From Verrucomicrobium spinosum DSM 4136 = JCM 18804 (GTDB taxonomy: Bacteria; Verrucomicrobiota; Verrucomicrobiia; Verrucomicrobiales; Verrucomicrobiaceae), in contig NZ_ABIZ01000001.1 of NCBI RefSeq assembly GCF_000172155.1, positions 4,869,105 to 4,933,104 of the forward strand: 64,000 nt of DNA, read 5' to 3'. The notes beneath the pieces were generated by a model. It worked only from the letters and a program-made list of their open reading frames with translations, had not been told where the DNA came from and did not search any database. Both the position numbers and the translations under genes were made by a program. Below, one piece after another: positions 18,626 through 28,013 of this stretch (position 1 is its first letter; every line of letters starts with the position of its first letter).

Positions 18626-18640
18626 TGCGACTGAGTCGCA
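18626..18640 (+). promoter_or_regulatory. Perfect 7-1-7 palindrome, possible Fur-type box
   Basis: TGCGACT-G-AGTCGCA is a perfect inverted repeat with a one-base centre, 37 bases before the ECF sigma start. A close relative, TGCAACT-G-AGTCTCG, lies just before the AraC gene at 28903. The 7-1-7 geometry and iron-related neighbours suggest Fur, but the bases differ from the enterobacterial consensus. Confidence 0.5.
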
Positions 18641-18677
18641 TTTGCCCCAGCATGGTGACCGAGACGTCACCCTCGCC

Positions 18678-19199
18678 ATGCCAGACACCGGTCCAACCCC
18701 ACTCATCCAGGAGGTGCTGCCAGACTATGAACGGCTGCAATCTTTCTTCCAGGGTCAGGTGGGCTGTACCCATGAGGCGAAGGACCTTACTCAAGAAGCT
18801 TTCACACGGGTCCTCTCCTGGCAGCCGAAGGCGCAGGTGACACAACCGCGAAGCCTGCTTTTCCGCATCGCGCGAAATCTTCTGATCGATCGTTCCCGCT
18901 CGCGAGCAAAGTCCCACGAGATCTCCGGGCCCCTGACGGACGAGCAACTCGCGGCGACGCCGGATCAATCGACCGCTCCAGACCAACATCTCGCCGCCCG
19001 GGAGAACCTCAGAAAGGTCCAGGTGACCATTGCCACCCTGCCAGACCGTTGCCGGGAGGTGTTCATTCTCAGCCGCTTTGGCGGGCTCTCCTACCCGGAG
19101 ATCGCCGAGCGCCTGGCCATCGCCCCCAGCACGGTGGAGAAACACATGATCCGGGCCCTCACCGCATGTCGTGCCTGCATGGACGATTCCGCCCAATGA
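18678..19199 (+). CDS. ECF-type RNA polymerase sigma factor (FecI-like)
   Basis: This 173-residue protein starts at MPDTGPTPLIQEV. Sigma region 2 (about 14-75) includes CTHEAKDLTQEAFTRVLSW, and region 4 (about 110-165) includes REVFILSRFGGLSYPEIAERLAIAPSTVEKHM, a typical helix-turn-helix. The size and the following FecR gene place it among FecI-type sigma factors that switch on iron-siderophore receptor genes when FecR signals. FecR begins 100 bases downstream. Its likely targets are the receptor genes that converge on this pair from the minus strand. A 7-1-7 palindrome upstream may give iron control. Confidence 0.9.
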   Translation: MPDTGPTPLIQEVLPDYERLQSFFQGQVGCTHEAKDLTQEAFTRVLSWQPKAQVTQPRSLLFRIARNLLIDRSRSRAKSHEISGPLTDEQLAATPDQSTAPDQHLAARENLRKVQVTIATLPDRCREVFILSRFGGLSYPEIAERLAIAPSTVEKHMIRALTACRACMDDSAQ

Positions 19200-19299
19200 A
19201 AGGCAGGCATCAGACATGGGGAATGATAAGTTCTCCGTCTGATTTTTTGCACTGGAGGTAGCGCTCATCCAGTGCGTCTTAATAGTCTGAACCGCACGC

Positions 19300-20325
19300 A
19301 TGGAACCCGGCCAGCCTGAACATCCTCCCCATCCTTCATCGCCCCCGATGGATCGCGAGACGGTGCGTCAGCAGGCCATGCACTGGCTCGTGCGCAAGCT
19401 CAATCCCGCCGAGTGGTCGGCGGAAGACGAGCGCCATCTCCAGTCCTGGCTGAAGATTCGGCCCGAGCACCTCGATGAGTTTCTGGCAGCCCAGGCCACA
19501 CTGGCGGTCATGAGCCAGCCTGGAGCTTTTGACCGCGCGGAAATCGCCCGCGTTCTGGCCCGCCCACCCGCCACGTCCCGCCAGACTTTCACCCGCCGAC
19601 ACCTGAGTGGTCTTGCCGTAGCCGCCGTGCTGACCTTGAGCGCCGCCGGTGTCTGGATCCTCCAAAGCCGGAACACCTATGCCACTGGCATAGCTGAGAC
19701 CCGCCAGATCACCCTGCCTGACGGCACCCGCGTGCATCTGGATGCCCAGACCAGTCTGCACTACGAGGCCACAGGATCAGGGCGCACCGTCCATCTGCGT
19801 CACGGAGCTGCCGTCTTTCAGGTGGCACCTCATCCCACGCCGTTCAAGGTTGCAGCAGATACCTGGTCCGTGCGCGACATCGGCACCACTTTTCAGGTTC
19901 TGCTCCGCCATGATGCACCCCATGGAACTGTCGAAGTGGGCGTGGCGGAGGGTGAAGTAGAGCTGACGTCTGAGCGCCACCCGGCCACGCCTCCAGTCCG
20001 GCTCTCTGCGGGTGAGGAAACTACCTGGGAGGATGGTAGCGACCGCCCTTCCGACAAGACCCAAACCGCCTCTCCCGGAGATTTCGCAACATGGAGAGAT
20101 GGCCGGCTGCGCTACCGCAACCGCCCTCTTTCCCAAGTGCTGGCCGACCTCCAACGGCATCAGAAGGACCGGCTGGTCTTGCTCGACCCAGAGCTGGGCC
20201 GGCTCACCGTCACAGGTACCCTTTCCACACGAGATCTCAAACAGGCCTACACTGCCCTGGAGCAGATCCTGCCGCTGCGCTTTGCGGTGCAGGGCAGTGG
20301 CGAAGTCCAGGTCTTGAGACGTTGA
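19300..20325 (+). CDS. FecR-type anti-sigma / sigma regulator
   Basis: The 341 residues carry the domains of FecR in order. A cytoplasmic DUF4880-like part (about 18-70, with HWLVRKLNPAEWSAEDERHLQSWL) is followed by one transmembrane helix (about 103-122, LAVAAVLTLSAAGVWIL). A periplasmic FecR domain (about 130-225) contains LPDGTRVHLDAQTSLHYE and VRDIGTTFQVLL. A C-terminal DUF4974/STN-like fold (about 265-340) ends the protein. It passes the signal from a loaded outer-membrane receptor to the sigma factor. The partner receptor should be the STN-bearing one encoded convergently, whose stop codon is 12 bases away. Confidence 0.92.
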   Translation: MEPGQPEHPPHPSSPPMDRETVRQQAMHWLVRKLNPAEWSAEDERHLQSWLKIRPEHLDEFLAAQATLAVMSQPGAFDRAEIARVLARPPATSRQTFTRRHLSGLAVAAVLTLSAAGVWILQSRNTYATGIAETRQITLPDGTRVHLDAQTSLHYEATGSGRTVHLRHGAAVFQVAPHPTPFKVAADTWSVRDIGTTFQVLLRHDAPHGTVEVGVAEGEVELTSERHPATPPVRLSAGEETTWEDGSDRPSDKTQTASPGDFATWRDGRLRYRNRPLSQVLADLQRHQKDRLVLLDPELGRLTVTGTLSTRDLKQAYTALEQILPLRFAVQGSGEVQVLRR

Positions 20326-20337
20326 GCGCCCTGCCTC

Positions 20338-22740
20338 TCAGAACTTCACCGTCACACTCGCCTGCACCTGGAGCAGCGCCTCGGGATAGATCAGCGCTCC
20401 CTGGCTCTGGTAGATGCGTTCACCCGTTATGTTCTTGAAGTTCACCTGGGCAGACCAGGAGTCTCGCCGGTAAAAAAGTGCCGCATCCCATCGCCACGCA
20501 GAGGGCAGCATGACAGTCTCTTCAGCCAGGGTCGCGGGGCGGTCACTGGCATAGGCCAGCCCGGTGCCCATCCCAAACCCCTTCCAGCGGCCTGACTGCC
20601 ATTCATACGTGCTCCAGAAGCCCCCCTCATGCCGGGGAATGCCCGCCAGGCGTGTTCCCTCTGCCACAGCGGTATCCTCGCTCACAAAGGCATCAGTACA
20701 GGCGTAGTTCAGGCTCACCTTCCATCCTCGCACCGGCGTGCCCGCCACCTCCACCTCCATCCCCCGGCTTTTCTGCGCGCCGGTGTTGGAAGCAAACTCG
20801 GGGGCGGCCAGGTCCGGCACCAGCACATTGGACTTGGTGATTTCATAAACCGACAGGCCGGCCGTGACGCGCTGGTCCAGCAGCTCCAGCTTCAGCCCCG
20901 CCTCCATCTGCTCCCCCTCCTCTGGATCGAAGCCCCCGCCATCTCGACTGATGCCAAAGTTGGGATTGAAGGAGTGTGACCACCCCGCATACAGGGACAA
21001 TGGCCCCCACGGCTGGTACACCAGGCCCGCCCGCGGGCTCCACGCACGGTCATCATGAGTGTGGCCGGAGAGAAACTCCCGGCTGCGGGAGGTGTCATGT
21101 CGCATTCCCAGCAGGAGCTTCCACTGGGGGGACAGCGTCACGAGATCCTGCACGTAAAGGCCCAGAGAGTCTGCTCCATACCCATCCAGCGGATCATACG
21201 GCGCGGTGGGAAGCGGCGCATCATAGACGGGATGAAAAAAATCGATGGCCGACATTTCCATGAACCCGATCTCATACCGGAACTGATAGCGGGAGAGTTC
21301 CACGCCCAAAAGCAGATCATGCCTCACGGGACCGGTGTTCACTCGTCCGCTCAGTTCGTTTTGCAGGGTGTAGTTCTGGGAACGCTCCCGCCGTGCCGTC
21401 GCCTGGCGGAGCACCTTGCGCCCATCTGGGGCGACCTCATAGGGCTGGGCGAAGCGGCTGGTCTGCTCGCTCAGGATGAGGGCGAATCCACTGCGAAACT
21501 GCCATGCCTCGCTGAACCGGTGCTTCAGTTCATAGCCCGCCCTCCAGGCATCCGTCTTGGCCTCATCCTCCGGCTCCCCGAGGAACCGGCGCACCGGCAC
21601 CTTCAGCGCCTGGGGCACCGCCAGCAGACCACGATCAAAAACATAGTCATACCGGTGATACTCCCCGAGCAAGGTGAGCGACGTGTCCACGGTCACCTGC
21701 CAGCTCACCGCTGGCGATAGAAACAGACTTTCTGAAGCCCCGTAGTCACGATGGCTGCCGGCATCCTCATACGCGCTGTTCCACCGATACATCAGCACTG
21801 GCTCAGATTCCCCCTGACGTGCAGGAATGAACGTGCCGCCCAGATCCAATGCCGCCCGATGAACTTCGTCCGTGGCCATGGTGAGGGTTAACTCTCGAAC
21901 CTGTGCCGCGACCGGCTTCTTCGAGAGGTAATTTACCACCCCGCCGGGCTGTCCCTCCCCATAGAGGACCGATCCAGGACCTTTGAGGAACTCCACCCGC
22001 TCCACCCCGGCAAAGTCCACGGGGGAGAGAAAGGAGAAATCTCGATAACCGTTCCGGTAGCTTGTGCCGGTGCCGAATCCGCGGATAAAGAAATCCCCGC
22101 TGGAGATCCCCCCATACCCAGTAAAGGCCCTCACCCCTGCCACGCTGTCTGCCAGCTCCGCGGGTCTCAGCACCGCTCGATCCTGTAGCAGATCCTGTGG
22201 CACCACGTTCACCGTCTGCGGCAGATCTCGCAGCGGCATTTCCAGACGGGTGCCAGTGCTGGCAGATTCAGCCGTGTAGGCTCGTTCGGCAAAGTCGGTC
22301 ACAACCACCTCATTCAAGAGATGGCCGCTGTCGAGATCCGCCAGCAGTCTTGCGCTCCCCCCCGCAGCAGGCACCACAGCCACCGCCGAATCTCCGGTGA
22401 ATCTGGCCTCGAAGCCGGAATCCTTGAGCAAGGCGAGGAGCGCCTCCTCTGCAGTCAAGCGCCCTTCCACAGCAGGAGCCCGCCTGCCCGCGAGCAAATC
22501 ACCCCGCGCAACCACATCCAGTTTGGTCACTCGTGAGAATCGATCCAGAGCCTCAGCAAGATCCCCCGCTGGCTCGGTAAAGTGAAACCGGGCGTCCGAC
22601 TTCTCGGCCCTCAGAATCGGCCCTTGCAGGCCAGCCAGACAGGCGAACAAGGTCAGTCGCACCCGCCAACCATGGCCCCACCCCGAGCCTGACCCACTCC
22701 GCTGAGCGGAGGCACTGGAGCGGCGGCAGGCAAGGCTCAT
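20338..22740 (-). CDS. TonB-dependent siderophore receptor with STN signalling domain (FecA/FpvA type)
   Basis: Starting at MSLACRRSS gives 800 residues; an earlier Met would overlap the preceding gene. The long signal peptide ends near PILRA. An STN domain follows (about 48-105, with AGDLAEALDRFSRVTKLDVVARGDLL), then the plug (about 125-240, with LRDLPQTVNVVPQDLLQDR and GGVVNYLSKKP) and a beta-barrel ending in the aromatic residue of VTVKF. The STN domain marks transducing receptors that contact FecR. It is the third gene of a minus-strand operon, 13 bases after the PepSY gene. Confidence 0.93.
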   Translation of the reverse strand: MSLACRRSSASAQRSGSGSGWGHGWRVRLTLFACLAGLQGPILRAEKSDARFHFTEPAGDLAEALDRFSRVTKLDVVARGDLLAGRRAPAVEGRLTAEEALLALLKDSGFEARFTGDSAVAVVPAAGGSARLLADLDSGHLLNEVVVTDFAERAYTAESASTGTRLEMPLRDLPQTVNVVPQDLLQDRAVLRPAELADSVAGVRAFTGYGGISSGDFFIRGFGTGTSYRNGYRDFSFLSPVDFAGVERVEFLKGPGSVLYGEGQPGGVVNYLSKKPVAAQVRELTLTMATDEVHRAALDLGGTFIPARQGESEPVLMYRWNSAYEDAGSHRDYGASESLFLSPAVSWQVTVDTSLTLLGEYHRYDYVFDRGLLAVPQALKVPVRRFLGEPEDEAKTDAWRAGYELKHRFSEAWQFRSGFALILSEQTSRFAQPYEVAPDGRKVLRQATARRERSQNYTLQNELSGRVNTGPVRHDLLLGVELSRYQFRYEIGFMEMSAIDFFHPVYDAPLPTAPYDPLDGYGADSLGLYVQDLVTLSPQWKLLLGMRHDTSRSREFLSGHTHDDRAWSPRAGLVYQPWGPLSLYAGWSHSFNPNFGISRDGGGFDPEEGEQMEAGLKLELLDQRVTAGLSVYEITKSNVLVPDLAAPEFASNTGAQKSRGMEVEVAGTPVRGWKVSLNYACTDAFVSEDTAVAEGTRLAGIPRHEGGFWSTYEWQSGRWKGFGMGTGLAYASDRPATLAEETVMLPSAWRWDAALFYRRDSWSAQVNFKNITGERIYQSQGALIYPEALLQVQASVTVKF

Positions 22741-22753
22741 GGGGAACACGAGT

Positions 22754-23932
22754 TCACAGCGTGCCTGCGGCCTCCCGTTCATCAACTGCCTTGAGCCGGG
22801 CGCGAGCAGCAGATTTGCCTCGAATTGTCCGGCGTCGTTTCCAGTACATCATCACACCCGTCCACGCCAAGACGCCGGGAGACAGCCCCAACAGACACCA
22901 GAGGACCTTGATGGGCAGCCCGCCGAAAGTGCCAAAGTGCAAGGGTCCCATCATGACCTCGAACTTGCCCCACCAGGAGGCATGGCGGTAGTCCGTCATC
23001 TCCACCACTCTCCCTGTCTCCGCATGAAAATGGATCGTGCTGTTGTAGTCCCCCACCAGCCGGTTGCCCGGCACCACGGAGCCAATGAGGCGCATGTGTT
23101 CGTTCCGCGGCGGCAGGCTCAGGTACACGCGATTGGGGTCCAGGCCGGGCATCAGTCGCGCGGCCTCTTGCACCAGCTCGTTGATGGAGAGCTGCTGGTT
23201 GTACATCCTGGGTCTGGCCCCAGCGTCCTTCTCCCCCTCCGCCTCTTGTTGGCTCGAACCATCTTTCCCCCAAACAAGTTCCTTGATCACCGGAAGATTC
23301 CACCAGGCTCCAGTCAGGCCCAGAATCAGATTGAAGACGACGGAACTGATGCCCACCATCTTGTGCAGGTCTGAGAAAAAAAGGCGAGCACTGCTGCGCC
23401 AGCGCAGGGTGAAGAGAGTCTTCCAAAATCCCCGGTAAAGGTAGATGCCGGAGAGGCCCAGCAGGCACAACAGCAAGGCCAGAACTCCGGCAAAGAAGAT
23501 GCCCCAGTCTCCCAGTAGAAGGCTGTAGTGCAGCTTCAGCGCCCACTCCAGGTAGGGCGACGCCCAGCTTTCGGGCAAATCGGGCAGGACCTCACCGGTC
23601 GCCGCCGCCACCCGGATCCAGTCCCACTCCCGGGGGTTCTCAGCCTTGGTCACCGCCGCCGCATCCACCCCATGGCCAAACATGATCGTGTCCCAGGCCA
23701 CCACTTCGCGACCAGGCATCTGCTGCCGCACCTTTTGAAACAACGTGTCGTAATCCAGCCGGGCGCGAACGTCCGGATTCACCACCACCTTCTCCTCCGC
23801 CGCCGGGGCCTTGAGCAGGACCTCCAGCTCTGTCCGAAACACGAGAAGGGACCCGGTCAGCCCGATGAGGAGCAGACCGAGTCCCGAAACCAGCCCCATC
23901 CACGAATGGAGCATCCAGAGACGTTTGCGCAT
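22754..23932 (-). CDS. PepSY-associated transmembrane protein (PiuB/FoxB-like, probable siderophore reductase)
   Basis: This 392-residue inner-membrane protein has four hydrophobic segments (about 8-32, 150-178, 195-222 and 342-365) and two extracytoplasmic PepSY-type domains between them. Conserved histidines flank the helices (LHSWMG in the first, LHKMVG in the third), as expected for haem ligands in the PepSY-TM family, some of which reduce siderophore-bound Fe(III) in the periplasm. It lies between two TonB receptor genes with gaps of 7 and 13 bases, which strongly suggests a shared iron-uptake role. Confidence 0.85.
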   Translation of the reverse strand: MRKRLWMLHSWMGLVSGLGLLLIGLTGSLLVFRTELEVLLKAPAAEEKVVVNPDVRARLDYDTLFQKVRQQMPGREVVAWDTIMFGHGVDAAAVTKAENPREWDWIRVAAATGEVLPDLPESWASPYLEWALKLHYSLLLGDWGIFFAGVLALLLCLLGLSGIYLYRGFWKTLFTLRWRSSARLFFSDLHKMVGISSVVFNLILGLTGAWWNLPVIKELVWGKDGSSQQEAEGEKDAGARPRMYNQQLSINELVQEAARLMPGLDPNRVYLSLPPRNEHMRLIGSVVPGNRLVGDYNSTIHFHAETGRVVEMTDYRHASWWGKFEVMMGPLHFGTFGGLPIKVLWCLLGLSPGVLAWTGVMMYWKRRRTIRGKSAARARLKAVDEREAAGTL

Positions 23933-23939
23933 GCCTGCG

Positions 23940-26105
23940 TCAGAACTTGAACGTCACCGAGGCCTGCACGTTGAACGGCGCATCCGGATAGATGAGATAA
24001 CCCTGGCTCTGGTAGATGTCCTCGTCGCTGATGTTCTTGAAGTTCACCTGGGCAGACCAGTTGTCCTTCTTGTAGAACACGGAGGCATCAAAACGCCAGT
24101 AGCTGGGCAGATCCACCCCGTTCCCCGGCATGGTCGCAGGACGGGCTCCCACATAGAAGGCCCCTGCCCCAACGCCAAAGCCCTTGAGCGCGCCGTCCTG
24201 AATCTCATAGCTGGACCAGAGCCCGGCCTGATGTTCAGGCACCGCCGCCAGCTTGGTCCCGTTCGGGATGGTGGTGTCCTCGCTCACATACGCGTCCGTG
24301 TAAGAGTAGTTGGCCACAATGTTCCAGCCCGGCACCGGCGTGCCGATGAGGTCGAACTCCACACCGCGGCTTTTTTGTTCACCCGTCAGGATGCTGTAGT
24401 CCGGGTTCTTCGGATCCGTCGTGAGGACGTTCTCCTTGGTAATGTCATAGACCGCGATAGTGCTGGCGAGCTTGTTCTTCACCCACTCCACCTTCACCCC
24501 GGCTTCAAACTGCTCGGACTCCTCCGGATCAAAAGCACTGCCGTTCTCGCTCAGCGCAAAGATGTTCGGACTGAAGGCGGTGGACCATCCGGCGAAGAGG
24601 GACACCGGCTCCCAGGGTTGATACACGATCCCCACGCGCGGGCTCAGCGCCCTGTCCGTCTGCTCCGGCATGGCACCGCCATACTGGGACTCCACATAGT
24701 CATAGCGCAGGCCGGCAAGCAGCTTGAGCTGGCTGGTCAGCGTGATCTGATCCTGCACGTAGATGCCCAGCGCATCCGCTCCGTATTCCTCCCAGGGATC
24801 CATCGCCACATTGCCCAGGCTGGCACCGTACTTCGGATTGAAGAGGTCAATCGATGCCAGAGGTCCGAAGCCGATGTTGTAGCCAAAGGAGTAGCGGGCC
24901 AGTTCCACGCCCACCAGCGCGTGATGCTCCACGGAGCCCGTGTTGAATCGTCCGCTCAACTCGTTCTGCAAGGTGTAGTTCTCAGACTTCTCATACCGGC
25001 GGGTGCTGCCGCGCAACACCGTCCGCCCGTCCGTGTCCATCCCGCTCGCCTGGGCGAAGTGGCTGTGCTGCTCACTCTGAATGGCGGCAAAGGCACTGCG
25101 AAACTGAAGGTTGTCGCTGAACTTGTGGATGAACTCGTACCCTGCGCGCCAGGATTCCGTCTCTGCATAGCTCGATGGCTCACCGAGGAAGCGGCTCGTG
25201 GGCACCTGGAAGGTCTGCTTCACCGGCAGGAGACCACGGTCAAAGACGTAGTCGTAACGCTGAAACTCGCCAAAGACCGTCAGTGTGGTGTCGGGCGTGA
25301 TGTTCCAGGTGACGGAGGGCCCGATGTAATAACTCTCAGACTCGTTGTAGTCCCGGTGGCTGCCGGCATTCTCATACGCGCCCGTCAGGCGGTAGGTCAG
25401 CAAGGGCTCGCTGGTGGCTGCGTTGACAGGTGCCACCCCTTTGGGACTCTTCGCACTGACCGGCCCCGGCGTCCCGGGCACCTCACGGCTGATCAAGGTA
25501 CCGCCAAAGTCGGCGGTCGTGCGGTACAGGTCATAGCTGCCGTAAGTGAAGCCGAGCTCGTTCAGCGAGTACGGCACCGGACGCTTGGAGACATAGTTCA
25601 CGATGCCGCCCGGATTGTTTTGCCCATACAGCACGGAGGCCGGGCCTTTCAGGAACTCCACCCGCTCCAGCGCCACCACGTCCACCGGGGACAGGAAGCC
25701 GAAGTCCTTGAACCCATCGCGATAGGTGCCGCCGGAGTCAAAGCCACGGATGAAGAACGAGCCACTGGAAAGCCCGCCGTAGCCGCTGGAGTACTGCACC
25801 CCAGGCACATTGTCCGCCACTTCCTGCACACGGGTCACCCCACGATCTGCCATCACCTGCCTGGGGATGACGTTGATCGCCTGGGGGATGTCACGCAACG
25901 GGGTGTCCAGTTTGGTGGCCGTGGTGGCCTCCGTCACGGTGAAGCTGCGCTCCGCATCAGCGGTTACGACCACTTCGGGGAGGGTTTCACTGGAGGCCGC
26001 AGTCTGGGCCTGCGCAGCCATGGGAAGCAGCAGCAACACGCCGGGCAGGCATTGCATGGCCCGGGAGGTGTGCAGGAGTCGGGAGAGGAGATGACCGTTG
26101 TTCAT
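23940..26105 (-). CDS. TonB-dependent siderophore receptor without STN domain
   Basis: Starting at MNNGHLLSRLL gives 721 residues with a signal peptide ending near AAQAQ. The mature N-terminus goes straight into LPEVVVTADAERSFTV, a TonB-box-like and plug sequence, with LRDIPQAINVIPRQVMADRGV, FFIRGFDSGGTYRDG and NPGGIVNYVSKRP. The barrel ends in VTFKF. It resembles the STN-bearing receptor downstream along its whole length and is probably a paralogue, but with no signalling domain. It is the first gene of the operon with the PepSY protein and the second receptor. Confidence 0.93.
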   Translation of the reverse strand: MNNGHLLSRLLHTSRAMQCLPGVLLLLPMAAQAQTAASSETLPEVVVTADAERSFTVTEATTATKLDTPLRDIPQAINVIPRQVMADRGVTRVQEVADNVPGVQYSSGYGGLSSGSFFIRGFDSGGTYRDGFKDFGFLSPVDVVALERVEFLKGPASVLYGQNNPGGIVNYVSKRPVPYSLNELGFTYGSYDLYRTTADFGGTLISREVPGTPGPVSAKSPKGVAPVNAATSEPLLTYRLTGAYENAGSHRDYNESESYYIGPSVTWNITPDTTLTVFGEFQRYDYVFDRGLLPVKQTFQVPTSRFLGEPSSYAETESWRAGYEFIHKFSDNLQFRSAFAAIQSEQHSHFAQASGMDTDGRTVLRGSTRRYEKSENYTLQNELSGRFNTGSVEHHALVGVELARYSFGYNIGFGPLASIDLFNPKYGASLGNVAMDPWEEYGADALGIYVQDQITLTSQLKLLAGLRYDYVESQYGGAMPEQTDRALSPRVGIVYQPWEPVSLFAGWSTAFSPNIFALSENGSAFDPEESEQFEAGVKVEWVKNKLASTIAVYDITKENVLTTDPKNPDYSILTGEQKSRGVEFDLIGTPVPGWNIVANYSYTDAYVSEDTTIPNGTKLAAVPEHQAGLWSSYEIQDGALKGFGVGAGAFYVGARPATMPGNGVDLPSYWRFDASVFYKKDNWSAQVNFKNISDEDIYQSQGYLIYPDAPFNVQASVTFKF

Positions 26106-26483
26106 GTTTGGATGTTGAGGAGCCAACAACCCACTCCAGGGCCACGGGGAATGAACCCGGGAACAGGCTGTCACCCCTCGCAGACGAAAATGCCGCCAAA
26201 CACCTCCATACGATTTTTCGGTTTCTGCACTTTGTCTCTCAAAGAAGGTCTTCCTCGAAGAGGATGCGGCCACAAGCCCAAGGAGTCGCGGCGGCCTGTC
26301 GCACGTTGTCCCACCTGCCATCTCCAGCACAAGAGATTGACTTCTGCTCGCCACACCCTATAACCGCGACGTGGCACCGCGCAGGCGAAGCGAAGTGCTC
26401 ACGGGGATCAAAGTTCGCCTTTCCACTCCATCCTGCTGCCGCGGTCCAAAAGCCTGCTCGCGGCAGAGTCATCTGCTTAGGTC
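26106..26483. other. Intergenic region upstream of the receptor operon
   Basis: 378 bases without a convincing gene. No 7-1-7 palindrome like those at 18626 and 28903 was found. At 26244-26275 there is a stretch (CTTCCTCGAAGAGGAT and following) nearly repeated at 27928-27959, a dispersed hairpin. Confidence 0.5.
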
Positions 26484-26891
26484 ATGATCCCCTCCCCCCT
26501 CCCTCCCTCAGGCGTGCGCTGTCGTTTTCTCGTGCAGAGCCTCCTCGTCCTCACGATCTTTCTCCTGTATGTCGTAGGGCGACTCCCCGCGGCTGAGCCG
26601 CCTACGGCCGGAGAGCTGGACTTCCTCAAGCCGGTGAACGACCTCCCGCCTTCCACCATCATCACCTCCTGCGAGCCAGCACCCGGCGGCAAACTTCGGG
26701 TTCGCGGTGTCACGCTCGACAACGGCGAAGTTGCCACGGTCACCGTGAACAACCTCCCCGCCCGCCCCCTGCGGACAGATTATGCCAACTGGGAGGCCTT
26801 CATCCCCGAGGCCAGTAGCATCACGGCGAAAAGCAACGACGCTGTGGGCAACGAGGAAAAGCCCCCCCACGTGGTGAGCTTGAAGCATTGA
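26484..26891 (+). CDS. Small secreted protein of unknown function
   Basis: The 135 residues begin with a hydrophobic segment (about 15-33, FLVQSLLVLTIFLLYVV) and a likely cleavage near PAAEPP. The mature part is hydrophilic with a short beta-rich stretch (GKLRVRGVTLDNGEVATVTVNN) reminiscent of an Ig-like domain. No family is recognised. Oddly, codons around 26570-26607, just after the signal segment, carry two REP-like palindromes with GTAG ends, so part of the protein is encoded by a repeat. The gene stands alone between the receptor operon and a large REP array. Confidence 0.6.
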   Translation: MIPSPLPPSGVRCRFLVQSLLVLTIFLLYVVGRLPAAEPPTAGELDFLKPVNDLPPSTIITSCEPAPGGKLRVRGVTLDNGEVATVTVNNLPARPLRTDYANWEAFIPEASSITAKSNDAVGNEEKPPHVVSLKH

Positions 26892-27112
26892 ACTGCGCCT
26901 GAGCGGAGCAGCCGGAAAGGAGAGCAGAGCTTTAGCTCGGTATTGGACAATGTGGCCCCCCCTTGGGCAGTTGGCAACACTCCCCAGGAAAACATCGCAT
27001 ACCGGAAGTTAGTGCCTGCAAGCTTCGCCTTCCCGCCAAGTCACCAGGTTTAGACAGACTCAGGCACTCCACAAGCTTGAGGCGAGTCGCATGCCCGCTT
27101 CCCGCCCCAGAC

Positions 27113-27735
27113 GCACTGTAGGGCAAGCGCCCCGCTTGCCGCGCGCCACCCCTGATGAGGCAACCGAAGCGGTCGCCCTACAACCCAGGGTGGTTGAATC
27201 CGGGGTCGGGAACAGAGCACCCAAAAGACCTTCGCACACCCAACCCGCCCCGGATGCCCTGTAGGGCAAGCGCCCCGCTTGCCACGCCCTACCCCTGATG
27301 AGGCAACCGATGCGGTCGCCCTACAGACCCAGGGTGGTTGAATCCGGGGTCGGGAACAGAGCACCCAAAGACTTCGCACACCCAACCCACCCCTGACGCA
27401 CTGTAGGGCATGCGCCCCGCCTGCCGCGCGCCACCCCTGATGAGGCAACCAAAGCGGTCGCCCTACAGACCCAAGGTGGTTGGATCCGGGGGCGGGAACA
27501 GAGCACCCAAAAGACCTTCGCACACCCAACCCGCCCCTGACGCTGTAGGGCAAGCGCCCCGCTTGCCGCGCCCCACCCCTGATGAGGCAACCGAAGCGGT
27601 CGCCCTACAGACCCAGGGTGGTTGAATCCGGGGTCGGGAACAGAGCACCCAAAGACTTCGCACACCCAACCCACCCCTGACGCACTGTAGGGCAAGCGCC
27701 CCGCTTGCCACGCCCTACCCCTGAGGCAGCAGACG
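27113..27735. repeat. Family C REP/BIME array, five units
   Basis: Direct REPs with head GTAG and hairpin GGCAAGCG-CCC-CGCTTGCC start at 27118, 27261, 27403, 27544 and 27687, spaced 141-143 bases. Four of them are followed by an inverted GTAG element around GGCGACCGCTTCGG; the last unit is cut. Linkers (for example GGGTCGGGAACAGAGCACCC) are also nearly identical, so the whole BIME was amplified in tandem. Confidence 0.85.
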
Positions 27736-27783
27736 TCATCACCCACAACCGCCGGATGCGTTTCACCGCTCCGCCCCCAAAGC

Positions 27784-27893
27784 CGGTTGACACAACCGGA
27801 CTACGCCCGCGGCGGCAGCTGAAAGTAGTGCAGAGCTTTAGCTCGCGATGTTCGCATTCCGCCACGCGACTGACGAGCTAAAGCTCTGCACTA
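27784..27893. repeat. Cluster of three GTAG hairpins
   Basis: The minus-strand element GTAGTCCGGTTGTGTCAACC is at 27784-27807. Two facing copies of GTAGTGCAGAGCTTTAGCTC lie at 27825-27845 and 27868-27893. The first type recurs at 29952-29975. Confidence 0.6.
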
Positions 27894-28013
27894 CTTTGCT
27901 CCGCCCCAGTCCTTCACTCGAGGCTCTTCCTCGAAGAGGATTCGGCCAAAAGCCCAACGTTGGCGAGCTTCGAGCGAGCCTACGTTGGGTTCACCAAAAA
28001 CCACAGCTCCCCC

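Larger units (their letters stand above)
26892..28013. other. Repeat-filled intergenic region
   Basis: 1.1 kb with no convincing gene, made of an array of family C repeats (27118-27735) and several single hairpins (27784-27807, 27825-27845, 27868-27893 and 27955-27992). Open frames through the array are repeat translations. Confidence 0.75.

Noticed and set aside
23811..26363. Open frame of about 850 codons opposite the first TonB receptor
   Set aside because: It is a shadow of the GC-rich receptor gene: it has low-complexity His/Arg/Gly composition and no domain, while the receptor strand has full family motifs.
26106..26483. Fur-type box before the first receptor
   Set aside because: No palindrome comparable to those at 18626 and 28903 was found on either strand.
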